In this document: positions 1 to 6,839 of the stretch, one piece after another
Position numbering within the stretch: position 1 is the stretch's first letter
Layout of the letters: each line of letters opens with the position of its first letter
NCBI RefSeq assembly: GCF_963517015.1
Contig: NZ_CAUQDV010000001.1
Coordinates: 1,060,001-1,124,000 of the forward strand
Direction of reading: 5' to 3'
DNA from: an uncultured Devosia sp.
GTDB lineage: Bacteria > Pseudomonadota > Alphaproteobacteria > Rhizobiales > Devosiaceae
Length of the DNA stretch: 64,000 nucleotides
Made by a program: the position numbers and the translations under genes
The notes under the pieces: generated by a model
The model's database searches: none
The model's input: only the letters and a program-made list of their open reading frames with translations
Told to the model about the DNA's origin: nothing

Positions 1-1738
1 CCTCTTCGTCGTGGCGGATGGCAAAGCTGTTTTCGAGCAGCTCATTGTCGTGCCGTTCGAAAGCCTGGGCCATGTGCATGGCATCGATCGGGGCGATGCC
101 GAGCTGCACCAGAACCTTTTCGCCCAGGCTGACGGCGGAGAGGAAGGTTTCGCGCTCGAAAATCTCGACGCCCATGGCCATCAGCTCATGAGCGTGCCCG
201 CGATCGATGGCGCGCGAGGCGATCGGAACGTTGGGGAAGTGCTTGCGCACGGTGCGGGCGATGTCGAGAATGCGGGCGTGGCCGCCCACGGCAATGACGA
301 CGAGATCGGCCCGCGCGACGCCGGCAGCATGCAGGAGGCCGAGGCGCGAGGCGTCGCCATAGAACACCTTCACACCGAATTTGCGCACCAGTTCGATCTG
401 GGCCGGATCGTCGTCGATCAGGGTCATTTCGAAGCCCTGGGCGCGCAGCATGCGGGTGACGATCTGGCCAAAGCGGCCATAGCCAAGCACGACGATATTG
501 CGCTGCTCGTCGATCCGGTCGTCTGGCCTGTGCTGGCGACGGGCGTCGATGCGGGGCGCGACCAGATGATCGAAGGTCCAGAGCATCAGCGGGGTCGTCG
601 CCATGGAGAGCGCCACGGCGACGGCCAGCATGGCGTGATCGCCGGCACTCATGGCGCCGGCCTCACGGGCAAACTGGAAAATGACGAAGGCGAATTCGCC
701 AGCCTGGCTCAGGAGGATTGCAACGAGCAGACGGTCGGCCAGATGCATGCGGAAGATACTGGCCAGGGCGAAAAGCACGCCGATCTTGATGGCGACAAAC
801 ACCAGTACAAGCGTGATAAGCCGCGCTGGCTCGGACCAGAGCACGTCGAAGGCGATGGACATGCCGACCGAGATGAAGAAGAGGCCGAGCAGCAGGCCCT
901 TGAAGGGCTCGAGATTGCTTTCAAGCTCGTGGCGATACTCGCTGTCGGCCAGCATGACGCCGCCGATGAAGGCGCCCATGGCCGGCGAGAAACCCTCGAT
1001 CTGGGCCAAAAGCGCGGCGCCGAAGACGATGGCAAGGCCAAGCGCGGTGAAGGCTTCGCGCACGCCGGTGCGGGCGATGTAGGTCAGCAGGGGCCGCACC
1101 AGATAGCGGCCGGCGACCACAGCGGCGACGAAGCTCCCGATCAGCACAAGCGGCGTGATCCAGTCGAGCGGATTGGCGATGGCTTCGACGGCCTCGGTGA
1201 CGTCATGGTTGAGCGCGCCGCTGGAGACAGCGAGGAAGGGGATGATGGCGAGGATCGGAATGACCGCAACGTCCTGCACCAGCAGCACCGCAAGGCTGGC
1301 GCGTCCAGCGTCGGTGCGGGTGATGTCGCGCTGCTGCGCCGACTGCATGGCAATTGCCGTCGAGGACATAGAGAGGGCCAGGCCGATGATCACGGCGATG
1401 CTGAGCGTGAAGCCGGTGGCCCAGAACACCAAGGTGATGATGGTGGCGCTCAGCAGCATTTGCGTGACGCCCAGGCCCAGCACCTTGTGGCGCATGCGCC
1501 AGAGCTCGGAGGGCTGCAGGTCAAGGCCGATGAGAAACAGCATCATCACCACGCCGAAATCGGCGATCTGGCGGATGAGTTCACTGTCGGAGACGAGGCG
1601 AAGGCCGAATGGGCCGATCAATATGCCGGCGGCGAGATAGCCAAGCACGGTGCCAAGGCCAGTGGCCTTGGCGAGAGGCACCAGCGCGACGCTGGCTGCC
1701 AGGAGAACGAAGATGGCCAGCAGGATGTTGTTTTCCAA
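1..1738 (-). CDS. Kef-type monovalent cation:proton antiporter (CPA2), partial
   Basis: This inner-membrane protein probably exchanges K+ or Na+ for H+. About 380 residues of repeated hydrophobic segments come first, followed by a TrkA-N/RCK nucleotide-binding domain from about residue 410 with a Rossmann glycine motif (VVLGYGRFGQ). That order matches KefB/KefC and related CPA2 exchangers. I start it at the TTG at 1738 because AGGAG lies six bases upstream; the next gene upstream on this strand ends 24 bp away, so the two may be cotranscribed. The reading frame is open to the window edge (579 codons), so the C-terminus is missing. The RCK domain suggests gating by nucleotide or redox ligands (family knowledge). 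The exact ion is unknown. Confidence 0.88.
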   Translation of the reverse strand, partial: MENNILLAIFVLLAASVALVPLAKATGLGTVLGYLAAGILIGPFGLRLVSDSELIRQIADFGVVMMLFLIGLDLQPSELWRMRHKVLGLGVTQMLLSATIITLVFWATGFTLSIAVIIGLALSMSSTAIAMQSAQQRDITRTDAGRASLAVLLVQDVAVIPILAIIPFLAVSSGALNHDVTEAVEAIANPLDWITPLVLIGSFVAAVVAGRYLVRPLLTYIARTGVREAFTALGLAIVFGAALLAQIEGFSPAMGAFIGGVMLADSEYRHELESNLEPFKGLLLGLFFISVGMSIAFDVLWSEPARLITLVLVFVAIKIGVLFALASIFRMHLADRLLVAILLSQAGEFAFVIFQFAREAGAMSAGDHAMLAVAVALSMATTPLMLWTFDHLVAPRIDARRQHRPDDRIDEQRNIVVLGYGRFGQIVTRMLRAQGFEMTLIDDDPAQIELVRKFGVKVFYGDASRLGLLHAAGVARADLVVIAVGGHARILDIARTVRKHFPNVPIASRAIDRGHAHELMAMGVEIFERETFLSAVSLGEKVLVQLGIAPIDAMHMAQAFERHDNELLENSFAIRHDEE

Positions 1739-1762
1739 CCTTGGCTCCTGCCGGCCTGTCTC

Positions 1763-2491
1763 TTAGTTGTCGGTATCGCTCTTTAGCGACTTGAGCTTGG
1801 CAAAGACCGAATCGGCGTCGAAATCGTCCTGGGCCGCTTCGGGGCGGTGGTCGCCCTGGGCAAATTCGCTGCCCTCTTCGTATTCGCCATGGCGGTGGCC
1901 GCCGGCGCGGGCCAGGGCTTCCTCGGCGGTCATCAGCATGGTGCCTTCGCTGACGTCCTCGATCGGGCCGCCCTTGGAGGCGCGCTTGACCTCGAGGTCG
2001 AGGTCGATCTGGCTGCAAAGGCCCAGGGTCACTGGGTCCATGGCGGTCAGGTTGGCGGCGTTCCAGTGGGTCGATTCACGCACGGAATCGATGGTCGACT
2101 TGGTGGTGCCGACCAGACGCATGATCTGGGCGTCCTTGAGCTCGGGATGATTGCGCACCAGCCACTTGATGGCATTGGGACGCTCGTTGCGGCGCGAGAT
2201 GGGCGTGTAGCGCGGGCCCTTGCGCTTGGCAGCGGCAACGCGAACCTTGGGCTCGCTGAGCTTCATGCGATAGCTCGGGTCGCCTTCGGCCTTTTCGATC
2301 TCTTCCTTGGTCAGCTGACCATTCTGGATCGGGTTGACGCCCATGATTCCGCCAGCGACGTCGCCATCGGCAATGCCCTGCACTTCGAGCGGGTGCAGCG
2401 TGCAGAAGGCAGCGATCTGCTCGAACGACAGCGCAGTGTTGTCAACGAGCCAGACGGCAGTCGCCTTGGGCATCAACAGGGGCTGGGTCAT
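1763..2491 (-). CDS. trcR: DUF1013 family regulator, TrcR-type cell-cycle transcription factor
   Basis: The 242-residue protein matches, from memory, the alphaproteobacterial DUF1013 family, which carries the name TrcR (cell cycle transcriptional regulator) in current annotation. An N-terminal conserved block (LVDNTALSFEQIAAFC) precedes a basic helix-turn-helix-like stretch at about residues 107-141 (KWLVRNHPELKDAQI, then a Thr/Ser-rich recognition-like helix). The C-terminus is acidic and probably disordered. A cytoplasmic DNA-binding or RNA-polymerase-associated role is inferred from the family. The gene is monocistronic or leads into the Kef antiporter 24 bp downstream. An inverted repeat lies upstream at 2568-2590. 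The family assignment is firm; the function is from annotation knowledge rather than from the sequence. Confidence 0.85.
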   Translation of the reverse strand: MTQPLLMPKATAVWLVDNTALSFEQIAAFCTLHPLEVQGIADGDVAGGIMGVNPIQNGQLTKEEIEKAEGDPSYRMKLSEPKVRVAAAKRKGPRYTPISRRNERPNAIKWLVRNHPELKDAQIMRLVGTTKSTIDSVRESTHWNAANLTAMDPVTLGLCSQIDLDLEVKRASKGGPIEDVSEGTMLMTAEEALARAGGHRHGEYEEGSEFAQGDHRPEAAQDDFDADSVFAKLKSLKSDTDN

Positions 2492-2567
2492 GATAAATCT
2501 CTCCTGCAGGCGCGGCCGGCTTTCCGCCGAACCGCTCCGCCTCTTTGCTTCATGTTGAGGGGAACTG

Positions 2568-2590
2568 GCCTCAATATATGGGTTTGAGGC
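2568..2590 (-). promoter_or_regulatory. Inverted repeat upstream of trcR
   Basis: GCCTCAA and TTGAGGC face each other across nine AT-rich bases (TATATGGGT), about 77 bp upstream of the trcR start and in the otherwise empty gap to the quinone oxidoreductase gene. It could be an operator or a weak hairpin; no T-run follows on either strand. The function is a guess. Confidence 0.3.
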
Positions 2591-2628
2591 ATGATCCGCA
2601 ATGGATATCGAAACTGTTCACTGTGGGT

Positions 2629-3636
2629 TTACGATAATTGTCCGGTCAGCAGCACGATCTTGCCCAGGTGATTGCGTGCTTCCATGGCGCGATGGGCCTC
2701 GGCGGCGTCGCGCATCGGGAAGGTGGTGACCCGGGGCTTGATGAAACCGGGGGCCGATAGCGCGGGCAGGAGATCGGCGCGAATGCGTGTGGCGATGGCG
2801 GCCTTGGTCGCGGCATCCTGCGGACGCAGGGTCGAGCCGGAGAGGGTCAATTGCTTGGCCATCATGGTGCGCAGCGACACTTTTGCACTGGCGCCGTCGA
2901 GGGTCGAAATCTGGACGATATGGCCGCCACGGGCAGAGGCAGCGATGTTTGTTTCGGTCATGGTGCCGCCGATGATGTCGACGACGCGGTCGACGCCGCG
3001 GCCGTCGGTCAAGTCCAGGGCGCGGGTCACGATGTCTTCCTGCGTGTGGTCGATCGTGGCCACGGCGCCGAGCTGGCGGGCATAGTCGGCTTTCTCTGCC
3101 GACGAGACCACGGCGATGGCTTTGACGCCCAGAATGGCGGCGATCTGGATGGCGGCACCGCCGATGCCGCCGGAAGCCCCATGAACCAGCACGCTCATGC
3201 CCGCTTCGAGGCCGGCGCGCATGACAAGGGTCTGGGTCACGGTGAACCAGGTTTCTGGCAGGGCGGCGGCTTCGGCAAGGCTCCACGCCTCCGGTACGCG
3301 CAGCACCTGGCCAGCGGGCACAGCGACATATTCGGCATAACCGCCGCCATTGGTCAGGGCCATGACGCGGTCGCCGAGCTGCCATTGGTTCACGCCCTCA
3401 CCCAGTGCGGCGATTTTGCCAGCGACTTCGAGGCCCGGCAGGGGCGAGGCGCCGGGTGGTGGATCGTAGTGACCGCGACGCTGCGCGAGATCAGGCCCGT
3501 TCACCCCGGCTGCGGCGACGCGGATCAGCACTTCTCCTGGCTTGAGCGACGGCATCGGCCAAGGCTGCAGTTGCAGGACTTCGGGGCCACCAGGCTGGGT
3601 GATGGCGACGGCATTCATCTGGTCGGGAATAGTCAT
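2629..3636 (-). CDS. NAD(P)H-quinone oxidoreductase, zinc-less MDR family (PIG3-like)
   Basis: This 335-residue medium-chain reductase probably reduces quinones or enones with NADPH in the cytoplasm. The N-terminal GroES-like domain carries AAGVNGPDL (about residues 42-50) and PGLEVAGK. The Rossmann half carries VHGASGGIGGAAIQIA (about 151-166), the nucleotide-binding motif of quinone oxidoreductases. No zinc-ligand cysteine pattern is present, which separates it from alcohol dehydrogenases. Length and motifs match the PIG3/TP53I3-like subfamily common in alphaproteobacteria. It stands alone, transcribed away from the small DUF1192 gene across an 81 bp divergent gap. The substrate cannot be read from the sequence. 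Confidence 0.9.
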   Translation of the reverse strand: MTIPDQMNAVAITQPGGPEVLQLQPWPMPSLKPGEVLIRVAAAGVNGPDLAQRRGHYDPPPGASPLPGLEVAGKIAALGEGVNQWQLGDRVMALTNGGGYAEYVAVPAGQVLRVPEAWSLAEAAALPETWFTVTQTLVMRAGLEAGMSVLVHGASGGIGGAAIQIAAILGVKAIAVVSSAEKADYARQLGAVATIDHTQEDIVTRALDLTDGRGVDRVVDIIGGTMTETNIAASARGGHIVQISTLDGASAKVSLRTMMAKQLTLSGSTLRPQDAATKAAIATRIRADLLPALSAPGFIKPRVTTFPMRDAAEAHRAMEARNHLGKIVLLTGQLS

Positions 3637-3717
3637 GACGCCATGCTGGCGGAAGCGGGCTTGCTCTGCAAGCGCATGGGGCTAGACTAAAGCCTCGTTT
3701 TGGCAAGGAGGCTCCCG

Positions 3718-3900
3718 ATGTTTGACGAGGAAATCAAAAAGCCCAAAGGCCACGAAGTCGGCATGACCATAGACACTATGTCGGTCGAGGAATTGACCGA
3801 GCGGATCAGCCTGCTCGAGGGCGAGATCGCGCGGCTCAAGGCTGCCATCGAAGACCGCAGCAGTTCGCGGAAGGCAGCAGATGCCGCCTTCAAGTTCTAG
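3718..3900 (+). CDS. DUF1192 family small protein
   Basis: A 60-residue acidic and basic mixed-charge protein. The start codon is set by AAGGAGG six bases before the ATG at 3718; an upstream TTG in frame lacks a site of its own. The pattern FDEE.KKPKGHEVG followed by SVEELTERISLLEGEIARLKAAIEDR is the DUF1192 signature, a short N-terminal tail plus one amphipathic coiled-coil helix, widespread in Hyphomicrobiales. No function is established as far as I know. It is transcribed divergently from the oxidoreductase and its stop overlaps the stop of a small minus-strand gene by four bases. Confidence 0.8.
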   Translation: MFDEEIKKPKGHEVGMTIDTMSVEELTERISLLEGEIARLKAAIEDRSSSRKAADAAFKF

Positions 3901-4082
3901 CTGGCGAGGCGCGACAATTCCGAAATGGGCATGGCCGGCAGTTTCATCGTTGCGGGCTGAAATGGGATGACGCCGGGCTTGGCCTGAACGGCAGGTTCGG
4001 CGCCATGGCTGTCACTGGTGGTTGCCATCACCATCAGCGCAACAAGCAGGCCGGCGGCTGCGCCGGCGGAAATCGTGGTCAT
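3897..4082 (-). CDS. Small single-pass membrane protein, hypothetical
   Basis: A 61-residue reading frame starting at the ATG at 4082, chosen because GGAGG lies seven bases upstream; a longer GTG-started frame to 4136 has no such site. Residues 3-20 (ISAGAAAGLLVALMVMAT) form one hydrophobic segment or an uncleaved signal anchor, followed by about 40 polar, Pro-rich residues that would lie in the periplasm. Its 3' end overlaps the DUF1192 gene tail to tail by four bases. I do not recognise a family. The good ribosome binding site and sensible topology are the only support. Confidence 0.5.
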   Translation of the reverse strand: MTTISAGAAAGLLVALMVMATTSDSHGAEPAVQAKPGVIPFQPATMKLPAMPISELSRLAS

Positions 4083-4218
4083 ACCCAAGCCTCCAAGGGC
4101 AGATTCATTGGCTGACGCAGGTGCCAGCACAGCCACAACGTTAGCCTTAACAATTAGTTCATACTGCGTCCGAAACGGGCCGGAATACTGTCACCATGCA
4201 GCAACGGAGGAGGCCGTG

Positions 4219-4428
4219 ATGATGCAGGAACGTGACGTGGTGCTGGAGGGCGCACGGGTGCAGGACGTGGAGCAGCTTCGACTGCTGGCGGGTGGTCAGT
4301 CGGCGACAGCATCGACGCAGCAGTTGGCGCGGATCGCAGCCAAGGGGTGGCTCGAAACCATCGGTGGCGTCCACCTGATCACGCTGACAGGCCGGACCCT
4401 GCTGGATCAGCCGCATCGCCCAAGCTGA
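4219..4428 (+). CDS. Small winged-helix-like protein, hypothetical
   Basis: A 69-residue protein starting at ATG 4219 (or 4222), preceded at five bases by GGAGGAGG. The C-terminal half reads like the second half of a winged helix: a recognition-type helix (QQLARIAAKGWLE) followed by a two-strand wing and return (GGVHLITLTGRTLLD). The N-terminal half (RVQDVEQLRLLAGGQS) could supply the first helix. It may therefore bind DNA, but a 69-residue domain is minimal and I cannot name a family. It lies upstream of rcdA on the same strand, but a strong terminator at 4591-4620 separates them. Confidence 0.55.
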   Translation: MMQERDVVLEGARVQDVEQLRLLAGGQSATASTQQLARIAAKGWLETIGGVHLITLTGRTLLDQPHRPS

Positions 4429-4478
4429 TCGGGCGACAGATCCGTCAACAGGCAGCAAACAGGCAGGGTTAAGAAATC

Positions 4479-4501
4479 GAGTCCTGTTAACCCGCAATTA
4501 A
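4479..4501 (+). promoter_or_regulatory. CtrA-type box (TTAA-N7-TTAA) with adjoining GANTC site
   Basis: TTAA at 4487-4490 and TTAA at 4498-4501 are exactly seven bases apart, the consensus for the alphaproteobacterial response regulator CtrA. GAGTC at 4479-4483 is a CcrM (GANTC) methylation site, and a further TTAA lies at 4469. The box faces the short terminated region at 4530-4620 and, beyond it, rcdA. Pattern match only; no binding has been shown. Confidence 0.5.
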
Positions 4502-4529
4502 TCCCTCTGCGGTAACCTTACCTTATTCA

Positions 4530-4620
4530 GATCTTTCTGGATTTTTCAGAGCGGTTTCTCCCTCTGTTTGACGCCTCCCTGTTGACTTCGAGAGCGGTAT
4601 CTTACCGCTCTTTTTTCTTT
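4530..4620 (+). ncRNA. Candidate small RNA between a CtrA-type box and a strong terminator
   Basis: The 316-base stretch 4429-4744 contains no convincing gene. It does contain, in order, a CtrA-type box, a small CAGA/TCTG hairpin, two pyrimidine-rich single-stranded stretches (CTCCCTCTG and GCCTCCCTG) that could pair with Shine-Dalgarno sequences, and a perfect rho-independent terminator. A transcript started about 30 bases after the box would be roughly 90 nt long. Alternatively this is the 3' untranslated region of the 4219 gene or a leader attenuator for rcdA. The 5' end is a guess. Confidence 0.3.
4591..4620 (+). terminator. Rho-independent terminator upstream of rcdA
   Basis: AGAGCGGTA and TACCGCTCT form a perfect nine-pair stem with a three-base loop, followed by six T residues. 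It is oriented to stop plus-strand transcription before rcdA. Confidence 0.85.
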
Positions 4621-4744
4621 TCTGGACCCGGCTTGCCTTGGTATGGCCCTGTTCTTAAAGCTCTTTTCAGGGTGATTGGCCCCAAGGGATGACGCCCAGC
4701 CCGTTTGCGCCTAGAATGACCCGCAAGGTTAAGGAGCGCCCGGC

Positions 4745-5257
4745 TTGAACGATCACAGAGACAGTGCAGCCATCGCCATCGGCCCACGGATCGTGGCTTC
4801 AGGCGGTTTCGACGCGCTCTATCGCGAAGGCATGACGCTGATCGAGGACGTGGCGACCTATCTCGACAATGACGGACGCGCCGATAGCCGCATCCTGTCG
4901 CGCGAAGCGTCTTTCCTCTACGCCACCGAGAGCATGCGCCTCACCACGCGGCTGATGCAGCTGGCCTCGTGGCTGTTGCTGCAGCGGGCCGTCAACGAAG
5001 GCGAAATCACCAAGGAAAATGCGCGCTCGGAAAAGGAGAAAGTCAAATTCTCCGCGACGCCATCCGAACGCGGTGGGCCGGGCTATGACCAGCTGCCGCA
5101 AACCCTGCGCGACTATATCGACAAGGGTGATCGCCTGTTCGACCGGGTGATGCAGTTCGATACGCTGGAGCGCGGCAAGATGCCGGAGCTCGATCCGGGC
5201 ACGGCCAATTCGATCGCGGATCAGCTGGCGCGGCTCAAGGCGGCGTTTGGGCGATAG
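4745..5257 (+). CDS. rcdA: Regulator of CtrA degradation RcdA (DUF1465)
   Basis: The 170-residue protein belongs to the DUF1465/RcdA family, an adaptor that in Caulobacter helps deliver CtrA and other clients to ClpXP at the cell pole. Conserved blocks visible are LYREGMTLIEDVATYLD, LYATESMRLTTRLMQLASWLLLQRAV and the helical C-terminus. The start is a TTG with AAGGAG eight bases upstream; no ATG fits the family N-terminus better. It is preceded by a strong terminator, so its promoter should lie in 4621-4744, unless the CtrA-type box at 4487-4501 drives it by read-through. In Caulobacter rcdA is itself CtrA-controlled, which makes the box noteworthy. Confidence 0.88.
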   Translation: MNDHRDSAAIAIGPRIVASGGFDALYREGMTLIEDVATYLDNDGRADSRILSREASFLYATESMRLTTRLMQLASWLLLQRAVNEGEITKENARSEKEKVKFSATPSERGGPGYDQLPQTLRDYIDKGDRLFDRVMQFDTLERGKMPELDPGTANSIADQLARLKAAFGR

Positions 5258-5316
5258 GGCTGGCAATACGCCGCAACCTTTTTGCCGTCAGTGACCTCGT
5301 AAAGCAGCTGGCCGAT

Positions 5317-5344
5317 CCTTATATCGCGTGTTTACGATATAAGG
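5317..5344 (+). promoter_or_regulatory. Perfect 10-bp inverted repeat overlapping the ribosome binding site
   Basis: CCTTATATCG and CGATATAAGG flank an eight-base spacer. The right arm ends in AAGG, the ribosome binding site of the monooxygenase gene that starts at 5354. It may be a repressor operator, or an RNA hairpin that hides the ribosome binding site. Confidence 0.6.
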
Positions 5345-5353
5345 AATGATGTC

Positions 5354-6331
5354 ATGGTAGCGCTGTCTGTTCTCGATCTTGTGCGGGTGAACCAGGGATC
5401 GGGACCAAAGGCGGCGCTGGACAATGCCCGCGATACTGCGGTCCACGCCGAACGCCTTGGCTATACGCGCTACTGGATCGCCGAGCATCATAACATGCCG
5501 GGCATCGCCAGCTCGGCGACTTCCCTCGCAATTTCCCATATTGCCGCCGGTACATCGACTATTCGGGTGGGAGCGGGTGGCATCATGCTGCCCAATCACG
5601 CGCCATATATCATTGCAGAGCAGTTCGGCACATTGGCGCAGCTCTATCCCGGCCGCATCGACCTCGGACTTGGCCGAGCGCCGGGTACCGACCAGATGAC
5701 CGTCCGGGCGCTGCGCCGCGCCCCCGAGAACTCGGACAATTTTCCGCAGGATGTGCTCGAACTGCAGGCCTATTTCGCGCCGGCCGAAATAGGCCAACGC
5801 CTCGTCGCCGTTCCGGCCGCTGGCACCAATGTTCCGCTGTGGATCCTGGGCTCCAGCACGTTCGGCGCGCAACTGGCCGCAGAATTGGGCCTGCCTTATG
5901 CCTTTGCGTCCCACTTTGCGCCGGATGCTTTGATGTCCGCCATCGAGATATACCGTGCCCGGTTCAAGCCGTCCGAGCAACTTTCGGCGCCTCATGTCAT
6001 GATCGGCGTCAACATCATCGGCGCTGAAACGGATGCTGAAGCGAAGCGTCTGGCAACGACGCAGCAAATGTCTTTCGCCAATATTTTCCGTGGCGCGCGG
6101 GGGCTGAGCCAGCCACCGATCGACAATATCGATGACTATTGGTCGCCTATGGAAAAGGCCCAGGCGGCACGCATGCTGGCCCATTCGATCTATGGATCGC
6201 CGGACACCGTGCGTGATGGCATCGCCGAACTCGTCGCGCAGACCGGAGCAGACGAGTTGATGGTGGTGTCGGATGTGTTCGATCATGCCAAGCGTGTCCG
6301 ATCCTTCGAGATCATCGCTGGCAGTCGGTGA
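5354..6331 (+). CDS. LLM class flavin-dependent oxidoreductase (MsnO8-like)
   Basis: A 325-residue bacterial luciferase-like (F420/FMN) TIM-barrel monooxygenase. Early motifs SVLDLVRVNQG and RYWIAEHHNMPGIASSAT, then VGAGGIMLPNHAPYIIAEQFGTL and YPGRIDLGLGRAPGTD, match the MsnO8/YhbW-type subgroup of LLM oxidoreductases, which use reduced flavin and oxygen. The substrate is unknown. The ATG at 5354 follows AAGGAATGAT; a nearby ATG at 5346 is out of frame. It stands alone between rcdA and a bidirectional terminator, and a perfect inverted repeat covers its ribosome binding site, so it probably has its own ligand-responsive control (inference). Confidence 0.9.
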   Translation: MVALSVLDLVRVNQGSGPKAALDNARDTAVHAERLGYTRYWIAEHHNMPGIASSATSLAISHIAAGTSTIRVGAGGIMLPNHAPYIIAEQFGTLAQLYPGRIDLGLGRAPGTDQMTVRALRRAPENSDNFPQDVLELQAYFAPAEIGQRLVAVPAAGTNVPLWILGSSTFGAQLAAELGLPYAFASHFAPDALMSAIEIYRARFKPSEQLSAPHVMIGVNIIGAETDAEAKRLATTQQMSFANIFRGARGLSQPPIDNIDDYWSPMEKAQAARMLAHSIYGSPDTVRDGIAELVAQTGADELMVVSDVFDHAKRVRSFEIIAGSR

Positions 6332-6349
6332 AACGCAAAGGCGCAAACA

Positions 6350-6377
6350 AAAAGCCCGGCGCGAAGGCCGGGCTTTT
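6350..6377. terminator. Bidirectional terminator between the monooxygenase gene and rpmE
   Basis: AAAAGCCCGGC and GCCGGGCTTTT form an 11-pair stem around a six-base loop, with A-rich and T-rich flanks that serve both convergent genes. Confidence 0.85.
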
Positions 6378-6397
6378 CGAATTTGTTGGGGGAGACC

Positions 6398-6619
6398 TTA
6401 GAGGCCGAGACCCTTGAAGCGTTCCTTGAAGCGCGAAACGCGGCCGCCGCGGTCGAGCAGCTGGCCCGTGCCGCCGGTCCATGCCGGGTGGGTCTTGGGG
6501 TCGATGTCGAGCTGCAGGGTATCGCCTGCCTTGCCGTAGGTCGAACGGGTCTCGTACTTGGTGCCGTCGGTCATGACCACAGTGATGGTGTGGTAGTCCG
6601 GATGGGTATCAGCCTTCAT
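6398..6619 (-). CDS. rpmE: 50S ribosomal protein L31
   Basis: The 73-residue sequence starts MKADTHPDYHTITVVMTDGT and contains the L31 core THPAWTGGTGQLLDRGGRVSRF. It is part of the large ribosomal subunit, where L31 helps bridge to the 30S subunit. There are no cysteines, so this is the zinc-independent (C-minus) form, as is usual in Hyphomicrobiales. It is convergent with the monooxygenase gene and shares a bidirectional terminator; its promoter lies in the 220-bp divergent gap to the ABC exporter. Confidence 0.97.
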   Translation of the reverse strand: MKADTHPDYHTITVVMTDGTKYETRSTYGKAGDTLQLDIDPKTHPAWTGGTGQLLDRGGRVSRFKERFKGLGL

Positions 6620-6839
6620 CGGTATCGCCTCAAATCAAACGGGCGCCGCGGCGCCCGGAGAGCATCTAGAACTTGTTGTTGGCGGCTTCATACAGAAGGC
6701 GGGGGAAATCTGCAAGCCTATGGGCGCGGCAAATTCACACCGGACAAAGCGGTTGCCGGTCATGGGCCCAGCGCCTATATCGGGGCCTCATTGCGGCCCG
6801 GCCCGGGCCTGATCCCAAGCATGGTGGCATGACCAAGCT

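Noticed and set aside
11..1786. 591-residue plus-strand reading frame opposite the Kef antiporter
   Set aside because: It is rich in His, Asp, Gly and Gln in the way antisense shadows of GC-rich membrane-protein genes are. The minus-strand translation gives a complete antiporter core with a ribosome site.
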